This document shows positions 6,753 to 11,728 of a DNA stretch of 11,728 nt, piece by piece (within the stretch, counting starts at the first letter, position 1; each line of letters starts with the position of its first letter). The position numbers and the translations under genes were made by a program. Below the pieces are notes generated by a model, which searched no databases, was not told the DNA's origin, and saw only the letters and a program-made list of their open reading frames with translations. Origin of the DNA: Neonectria sp. B-13. Taxonomy: Eukaryota; Ascomycota; Sordariomycetes; Hypocreales; Nectriaceae. The stretch spans positions 9,239 to 20,966 of the forward strand of contig NOKP01000110.1 in NCBI GenBank assembly GCA_002682825.1, read 5' to 3'.

Positions 6753-8718
6753 CGGGTGGTATCGAATTCTGAACCATGTCTAGAACGGGTGTATCAAAAC
6801 CCCAGTCACCTTTCCAGTCAGCCATGGTGTTACCCATCTTAAAATGCTGAGCCAGATGGTCCACACGGATGGACCAGCTGTCCATAGTGATATCGCAGAA
6901 ACCGCAGCGTGACCTGATGTCTGGCGTTGCCACCTTCCACATCTTCATGCACCAGTCCAGAAACTTGACATTATGTACGAGCCGGAGGTGCTGATTGAGG
7001 TGGTCCTTCCGATAGAATGTGCGTTCATCAAGGGATCGCTCTTGGCAGGTAGTGTAGTTGTGGCTTTCGATATGGTCGTTGTCCGGTTCAGACATGCCGC
7101 AGAAGACGCACGAAACTTGGTTTGTCGCCGGGTCAAGGCTACGGGGTCCATTCGGCCCGCACACCCATCGTTCAAGTGATAGATGCAATGACTTTTCGTG
7201 CCGTTGCCAGTCGTACTTCGTCCTAAACTTTTCGGTGCAGAATGTACACTGGAACACCTTGACCACCATGGCGATTGTCGTTTTCTCAGCGGCTCGATAG
7301 GAAGCGGCACGTTTCCTACGACGTTGGCGGCCGCGGATCTGTATAGAGCCGAAAGAACCAAAGGAGGCTCGAGAGGCATGGGAGTATGCAGAGGCAAAGG
7401 AGCCACCGCTCGATGTGCCCACACTGCTCGCGCATGAGCCACCGAGGAGAGAACGACTGGAGCCATCGTCTGTGAAGGCAAGACTGTGAGGGCTGTTGAG
7501 ACGCGATAAGATATTCGAGTTGGAGGCCACAGCTCTGGCAATGGCGGTGACAGAAGCCGGTTCGTTGTCTGGCGGAGAGTCCACCCAACGTTCAAGGGGA
7601 TTCTTGTGAGCAGGGCACTTGTCGACAGCAGGTGTACCGGGCCGATGAGGAATTTCAATGGCTCCTGTGTAGAGGCTGCGTGACGCCGGCGATGTTGACC
7701 TGGGCGCCTGGATCTTGCCTCGGCGACGGGCGTTAGCCAGCCAGTTGGTGATCTGGGTCTTGTTGAGTCCAGTTTCACGCTGAAGCATCTCCTTCTCTTC
7801 GTCGCTGGGATAGGGGTGTCGGTTGTGGCCAGACAGCCAATTCTTGAGAATCTTGACTGACTCTCGAGAGAAGCGGGCGCCGATCTTAGCGGGAAGATTA
7901 TTCCAGTTGTTGGGGACACCAGCGGCAGGGGCGTTATTTCCTAAAGAGGGAGGCTCCATGACAGGCAGCGGCGCCATGTCCATGGCTCCAAATGACAATC
8001 CGGCTTTAAGGCGAACCTGGAAGTGCAAGTCTTGGCATTCCATGTCCATAAGATCTTCGCAGAGATCACTGCACCAGGTGTCTCCGGGCACAGAAGGTGC
8101 AAAGCTGCAGGCGCACCACAGGGCAACACAGGAGGTACAGTAGCCCGCGTACTCGCCCTCGCGAATCCTCTTGCACTCGAGACCCGTGCGTGCGCATGAT
8201 ACGCAAGGGACAGTGGGCTTGTACCAGAAGAAGTCTGGCAGGGGGTTGGGAAGCTGGCTGGGATGGGAGACGGCCACATGAGGGACGCCCATCTGGAGAG
8301 CCGAGGAGGCTTCTGGGCATTCTAGCACTTCGGTGCAGTAGTCCTTGTACTCGCCCTCGCGAATCCTCGTGCACTCAAGGCCGGTACGTGAACATGATGT
8401 GCAAGGGACGGCCGGCTTGTACCAGGAGAAATGCGATTGAGGGTCTAGAAGCTGGGTGGTCCCGGGAGCGAACCCTTGCGAGATGTCCATCTTGGTGGCC
8501 GAAGAGGCTTCTTGATCTTCCTGGCCGGCTTCGGAAAAGTGTTCCAGAGCCCAGAGACTCAAGCGATCGTCATCGACGTTTGCCAGCACGAGATCGATGT
8601 TCGGTTCGGCGAAGGGAGAGGGGGTGTACTGAGAAGTGGAAGCCGAGGAGGGACCGGGGTGGTCATGTGCCAAGCCGACGGTGTCACCAGCCTCGTCCCA
8701 GTTGACAAACTCGATCAT
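6736..8718 (-). CDS. Homeobox and C2H2 zinc-finger transcription factor, shortened
   Basis: A 660-codon frame starts at ATG 8718-8716 and ends at TAA. Residues 71-136 and 137-202 are a tandem duplication of a cysteine module (C-x2-C-x6-C-x11-C, preceded by WYKPxVPC). Residues 278-336 form a TALE/KN-type homeodomain, with the extra-loop sequence GHNRHPYPSDEE and recognition helix ITNWLANARRR. Residues 411-470 are Ser/Gly-rich and end in a basic cluster RGRQRRRKR, a plausible nuclear signal. Three C2H2-like fingers follow: C491/C494/H507/H512; an irregular one around C537/C540 with H573/H577/H582; and C605/C608/H621/H625. The protein should bind DNA in the nucleus; targets are unknown. Relatives continue into a long repeat tail after a sequence like MVQNSIPP. 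Here a donor GTATGA (6752-6747) at just that point is followed by read-through to TAA, because the expected acceptor is gone. The DNA-binding domains remain complete, so a shortened active protein is possible. Confidence 0.9.
   Translation of the reverse strand: MIEFVNWDEAGDTVGLAHDHPGPSSASTSQYTPSPFAEPNIDLVLANVDDDRLSLWALEHFSEAGQEDQEASSATKMDISQGFAPGTTQLLDPQSHFSWYKPAVPCTSCSRTGLECTRIREGEYKDYCTEVLECPEASSALQMGVPHVAVSHPSQLPNPLPDFFWYKPTVPCVSCARTGLECKRIREGEYAGYCTSCVALWCACSFAPSVPGDTWCSDLCEDLMDMECQDLHFQVRLKAGLSFGAMDMAPLPVMEPPSLGNNAPAAGVPNNWNNLPAKIGARFSRESVKILKNWLSGHNRHPYPSDEEKEMLQRETGLNKTQITNWLANARRRGKIQAPRSTSPASRSLYTGAIEIPHRPGTPAVDKCPAHKNPLERWVDSPPDNEPASVTAIARAVASNSNILSRLNSPHSLAFTDDGSSRSLLGGSCASSVGTSSGGSFASAYSHASRASFGSFGSIQIRGRQRRRKRAASYRAAEKTTIAMVVKVFQCTFCTEKFRTKYDWQRHEKSLHLSLERWVCGPNGPRSLDPATNQVSCVFCGMSEPDNDHIESHNYTTCQERSLDERTFYRKDHLNQHLRLVHNVKFLDWCMKMWKVATPDIRSRCGFCDITMDSWSIRVDHLAQHFKMGNTMADWKGDWGFDTPVLDMVQNSIPPGMRPL
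8113..8508 (-). repeat. In-frame tandem duplication, 2 x 198 bp, in regulator gene
   Basis: Two 66-codon units (8508-8311 and 8310-8113) encode residues 71-136 and 137-202. Both start with EASSA/EASSA-like sequence and share WYKPxVPCxSCxRTGLEC and RIREGEY, at a constant offset of 66 residues. At DNA level the string actcgccctcgcgaatcctc occurs in both. The second unit keeps the full cysteine set (YCTSC plus CAC downstream), while the first has YCTEVLEC, so only part of the module was copied or the copy has diverged. Confidence 0.9.
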
Positions 8719-9642
8719 GTTTCCGGATGGATGTTTTCCGTGGATACAATTGAAAGGGCTGATGTCAAGTAAAAGTCAACAGAAAGGCGTCGCTCCATAG
8801 ATGTGAAATCAATTTGTCAAGGAGACATATAGGGCGGAGGTTACCGGGTTTTGGGAAAGGCGCGGCGATGTAAAAGTTGACAATGGATTCAGGCCGAATG
8901 GAAGTCGATGACGAAGGGCGACTGATGATATTGTTGAAGCGGAATAAACAAGATAAAGATGAAGCAAGAGTCGGATTGAAATTTCTCTAGCGAGGGGAGC
9001 ATTCCACCAGCTGCAAGACGGAGGACAAAGGTGCTATAGTGGCGAGTTCGGATCAATTCCTGGTGATTCGGAGCCTTTCCCTGAAGGACCGGCCAATAAA
9101 TGGAACGACCGCTAGTGCGATACTTGCTTCCACGTCGTGTGGACAACAGGTTGCATGGACAGGCATTTGACATGAGCACGCCCTTCACGGAAAAATTAAG
9201 AGCGGGGAAAAGGGGACGTTCACAGCGTCGAGGGCTGTTCCCTGTCGCTGGGTGTGCGAACGAGCTCTCTTCCAATCTTTTGATACGGTCATCTCAACCA
9301 CTCCACCTCACAACAAGTGACGCTGGTGATGCAGACCACCCGTCCTGTGCCGTTCATCGGACGAGAATTGTCCTATCACGGCGGTTCGGTGCCATCAGTT
9401 TCGACGTCGCCCGATTTCGGAACCACCCAACCAGATCGAGGCAGCCAGCGATCCAGGCAGCGAAAATAAAGATCTCACCCTGCGCGTCTTGCCAGGCAGG
9501 CATTCACCATCGATGGAGCCAAACCCCGCGGGGCCCACAGGGAGGTGATCCAGAATACATGCATCAAATGAGGACTCCGCCGACCCACACGCAAAAGTAC
9601 CCCTGGGTCCCAGAACAAGACCTTGCCTGATCGGCAACAACA
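8719..9642. other. Upstream region of the regulator gene; no gene recognised
   Basis: The left end must contain the promoter and 5' leader of the minus-strand homeobox/C2H2 gene. I see no clear TATA or CAAT arrangement. A 128-codon minus frame (8889-9275) and a 176-codon plus frame (9100-9630) overlap antisense to each other and show no domain or compositional support, so I treat both as chance. Confidence 0.5.
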
Positions 9643-9649
9643 ACTCAAC

Positions 9650-9650
<1 letters not shown>

Positions 9651-9699
<49 letters not shown>
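9651..9699. repeat. AAC trinucleotide microsatellite
   Basis: About 16 uninterrupted AAC units (49 bp), flanked on the left by imperfect units (caacaacaactcaacaaac). It would encode poly-Gln in a plus frame or poly-Val/Leu on the minus strand, but no supported gene contains it. The plus frame through it has no ATG ahead of the repeat. Confidence 0.96.
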
Positions 9700-10151
9700 T
9701 CAATACGAACACAGATTTCTCGTGACATCAGATCACCCTTTCCAAGACGTCGAGTTGCCACGTCTGACAGTAGGAAAGTACCACGAGCGGCAAAACTACG
9801 TTGGAGTACAGGTTTTTCATCCAGGATCATACCCACAGTTTTCGCTGTTATTAGAACCGATGAATAGACTGGCATGCCCGCAAGCGAAGGCCATGCGGCA
9901 TTACTAACTAGCCCTTTACGAAGCACTACTATCGATGGCCAAAGAATGGAGCGTAAGATCTGTGTTATTCAACTTGGCAGGCTGGTTTTGTAACCAGGGT
10001 GAACAGAACAAGACGAGGGACAACATGACTTGAACACCAATCAGTCCAAATCCTGGCGGGGCGCCTTGGGCCCTCTTGTGGCTCAGCCTTTCCACTTCGA
10101 GTAACAAAACCCGCCAAGCCCTCATAACAAACCTTTAAAAAAGTCCAACTC
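9700..10151. other. Intergenic stretch between microsatellite and hAT remnant
   Basis: No supported gene. The 5' terminal inverted repeat and 8-bp target duplication of the hAT element should lie in the right part of this stretch, but with the element's other end outside the window I cannot identify them. Confidence 0.5.
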
Positions 10152-10728
10152 ATGTCTCAAACGCCGCGGAGTCCAGCTTCCTTTGTGCCGCCAGCTGTGC
10201 AACATGACGATTTTGCATGCTTCAGACGCCGTTTGTGGCTAACTGTCGACGACAGCCTGGATCCCTGTGCGCATGGCCATCATTTGCCGCGGCAATTCCA
10301 AGGAGAATGGAAGTCGCCCGTAAACCAAATTTGTCAGCGATTCATGTTCTTGGAGGTTCCGGCATGGCCTCCTCCGGAATGAAACACGGCGTAAATCGCG
10401 GTTGTAGATATCGAACAGGCGTCTAAATCAGCGTTCCGACGCCTGTCAAGAACGGGTTCTGCGGAGCCTTATTTCGTCAATGAAAAATTATGACTGTCCT
10501 TTCGAGAACCCGAAAATAAGAGGTTGCGGGCCATTTTCGAGTACCTCAACCCGTTTGTGGCGAGCGCGGATGCCCATATCAGTCATGATACGGTTCGCAA
10601 GCGCGCCGTTGCCGAGTTTGAGAAACACAAGGAGAAGGTTATCGAGGTATTGAGAAATGCCCCTGGGTTAATACACATCTCATTCGACGGTTGGAGATCG
10701 CGGAATAAGCACGCGCTATATGGTGTTG

Positions 10729-10733
10729 CATGC
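10729..10733. repeat. Target-site duplication, left copy (CATGC)
   Basis: This CATGC immediately precedes the TGTCAC end of the inserted element and is repeated directly after its CAACA end. Confidence 0.75.
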
Positions 10734-10820
10734 TGTCACATCTATCAGCTGTTGAGACCGCTATTGAGACGTATTTGCTTTTTCCTGCTTTTCATACAGA
10801 ACTCAAATGCTCGCTGATAC

Positions 10821-10879
10821 CGGTCTTCTAGGATCCGGTCTCGAAGACCCGGATCCCTAGCAATCCGGTCTGAAGACCG
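10821..10879. repeat. Nested palindromes built on CCGGTCT/AGACCGG
   Basis: CGGTCTTC (10821-10828) pairs with GAAGACCG (10872-10879) as an outer arm. Inside it, TAGGATCCGGTCT (10829-10841) pairs imperfectly with AGACCCGGATCCCTA (10845-10859). A third hairpin, CGGTCT-GA-AGACCG, occupies 10866-10879. The three CCGGTCT units look like diverged copies of one motif. Confidence 0.85.
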
Positions 10880-10937
10880 TCACTTTCTCTGTCTCAAGGA
10901 CCTCATCGCAGCCCCTAGGATAACAAGGGCATCTTTG

Positions 10938-10943
10938 TATATA
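10938..10943 (+). promoter_or_regulatory. TATA-like box inside the solo LTR
   Basis: TATATA followed by GGAG lies about 90 bp before the right end of the element, a normal place for the U3 promoter of an LTR. The call is inferred from sequence and position only. Confidence 0.45.
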
Positions 10944-11025
10944 GGAGCTGCTACGAGCCCTCTGTTAGATAGAAAGCAAGAGCTTCCATTCACATCACAA
11001 TGCACCCTTCCTATCAGATGCAACA

Positions 11026-11030
11026 CATGC
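11026..11030. repeat. Target-site duplication, right copy (CATGC)
   Basis: This CATGC follows the element end CAACA. The transposase frame resumes at TTC in 11031-11033. Confidence 0.75.
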
Positions 11031-11728
11031 TTCTTTCGAAATGAGGATGGCAAGGCCCGCAAACTCATTCTCGGAGTGCCTGAGCTGACAGTTCGACACT
11101 TCGGGGCCAATATTGGACACGAGATCATCGAAATACTCGAGTCATACGAGATCCCAGACGAGAAAATCGGGTACTTCACGCTTGACAACGCACCAAACAA
11201 TGACACTGCAATGGATACCATTGGGGAGAGATTCAAGTTCTGTGGCAAGGAACGGCGGGGCCGTTGCTTTGGCCACGTAATCAACCTTGTGGTTAAAGCC
11301 ATTCTCTTTGGAAAGGATGCCGACGCATTTGAATCCCGGTTGCGACTTGGAGACGTCTTAGCCACGACTGAGCATGAGTTTTGGCGGAAGAAAGGCCCGG
11401 TCGGCAAGCTCCATAATCTCGTGGTTGCGATTCACAGGTCTGATGTACTCACCACGCTTCTCCGCAGTATCCAACGGCTGGAGTTCGATGCATCCGAGGA
11501 TCCTCGTGTGAGAATTCGGAAGCCACTCAACGTGGTTGTCGACAACGAAACGCGCTGGCTGTCGCAGCTGTATATGATCCGGCGGGCCTTGAGACTTCGA
11601 CATTATCTCGAGACACTGGTCCTGAAGCACAAGCAAGAATGGGAAAAGGACAACTCATCGAAGCGGTCAAAGCGGCTCAAGGCAAGCGCAATCATGCCTG
11701 CCATATGCCGAGACGAGAATAAACTGAA

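Larger units (their letters stand above)
10734..11025 (+). mobile_element. Probable solo LTR inserted in the hAT transposase
   Basis: The 292-bp segment starts TGTCACATCT and ends AGATGCAACA, so it has the TG...CA ends of a long terminal repeat; the ends are imperfect inverted copies (TGTCACATCT versus TGTTGCATCT). It is flanked by a direct 5-bp repeat, CATGC, the usual target duplication length for LTR retrotransposons. Deleting it with one CATGC rejoins GVAC to FFRNEDG, exactly as an uninterrupted hAT protein should read. Inside are a TATA-like box (TATATA, 10938-10943) and a hairpin cluster. No retrotransposon coding sequence is present, so a solo LTR from LTR-LTR recombination is the simplest reading. 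A MITE-like element is the alternative. Orientation is inferred from the TATA box. Confidence 0.8.
10152..11728 (+). pseudogene. hAT-family DNA transposase, degenerate and interrupted, runs off the edge
   Basis: hAT transposases cut and paste DNA with an RNase H-like DDE fold. One frame runs from ATG 10152 to the right edge. The N-terminus MSQTPRSPASFVPPAV leads to a degraded BED-finger-like stretch (HGHHLPRQFQGEWK). Then come TGA 10380, TAA 10392 and TGA 10491, and after them a well-preserved core: RAIFEYLNPFVASADAHIS, HISFDGW (first catalytic Asp at 10686-10688), and, after the inserted element, FFRNEDGKARKLILGVPEL, YFTLDNAPNND (second Asp at 11184-11186), and RCFGHVINLVVKA with the hAT C-x2-H pair. 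ETRWLSQLYMIRRAL follows near 11550. The catalytic Glu and dimerisation region lie beyond 11728. The frame is open from 11031 to the edge and in register with the part before the insertion. Stops and insertion make it inactive as it stands. Confidence 0.9.

Noticed and set aside
6945..7919. 324-codon minus-strand open frame
   Set aside because: It lies inside the homeobox/C2H2 gene in another frame; the overlapping frame has clear homeodomain and finger motifs, this one has none.
8097..8705. 202-codon plus-strand open frame
   Set aside because: Antisense shadow of the duplicated cysteine module; its apparent internal repeat only mirrors the 198-bp duplication.
9395..9712. Minus-strand protein with a Leu/Val-rich membrane-like N-terminus
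   Set aside because: The hydrophobic run is the microsatellite read from the other strand, and nothing else supports the frame.
9623..9907. Poly-glutamine protein on the plus strand
   Set aside because: The frame has no ATG before the repeat and the rest shows no domain; the Q run is just the AAC microsatellite.
10831..10880. Synthetic cloning cassette, because GGATCC, GGTCTC and GAAGAC sites cluster
   Set aside because: The sites follow from the repeated CCGGTCT/GAAGACC hairpin units, which sit inside a natural-looking LTR with a target duplication; no vector sequence surrounds them.

Overview
The window looks like nuclear DNA of a filamentous ascomycete (Pezizomycotina, possibly Hypocreales-like; the exact lineage is inference). 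The grounds are GC-rich coding stretches, short introns (about 50-80 nt) with GT...AG ends and CTAAC-type branch sites, and gene families typical of these fungi: an SRPK-like kinase, a homeobox + C2H2 regulator, an ATF-type bZIP, a small cysteine-rich secreted protein, a DUF6601-like protein and an hAT transposase. There is no sign of operons, tRNA, rRNA or CRISPR.

Layout. Bases 1-950 hold no gene I can support. At 1022-1651 (+) lies the C-terminal half of an SRPK-like kinase with a frame break and no visible N-lobe. At 2337-2692 (-) is a small secreted protein whose last cysteine is probably added by a tiny terminal exon. Bases 2693-3693 are unassigned. At 3694-4283 (+) is a broken DUF6601-like fragment. 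It runs convergently into the 3' end of an AT-hook + bZIP gene (4157-5066, -) that reads well if two short introns are removed. At 5223-8718 (-) is a long homeobox/C2H2 transcription-factor gene. Its first 660 codons are open, but its repeat-bearing C-terminal part is decayed and the likely intron acceptor in between is lost. Bases 8719-10151 are mostly intergenic, with a pure AAC microsatellite. From 10152 to the right edge is a degenerate hAT transposase (+), interrupted by a 292-bp element with the hallmarks of a solo LTR.

Reading as a whole. Most recognisable families here are truncated or broken, so the window looks like an accessory, decaying region with nested transposons rather than a working gene cluster. 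The best candidates for living genes are the small cysteine-rich protein, the bZIP gene, and possibly the shortened homeobox/C2H2 protein. I see no evidence that these genes act in one pathway.

Limits: family names come from recognising motifs by eye. No database search, splice prediction or alignment was run.
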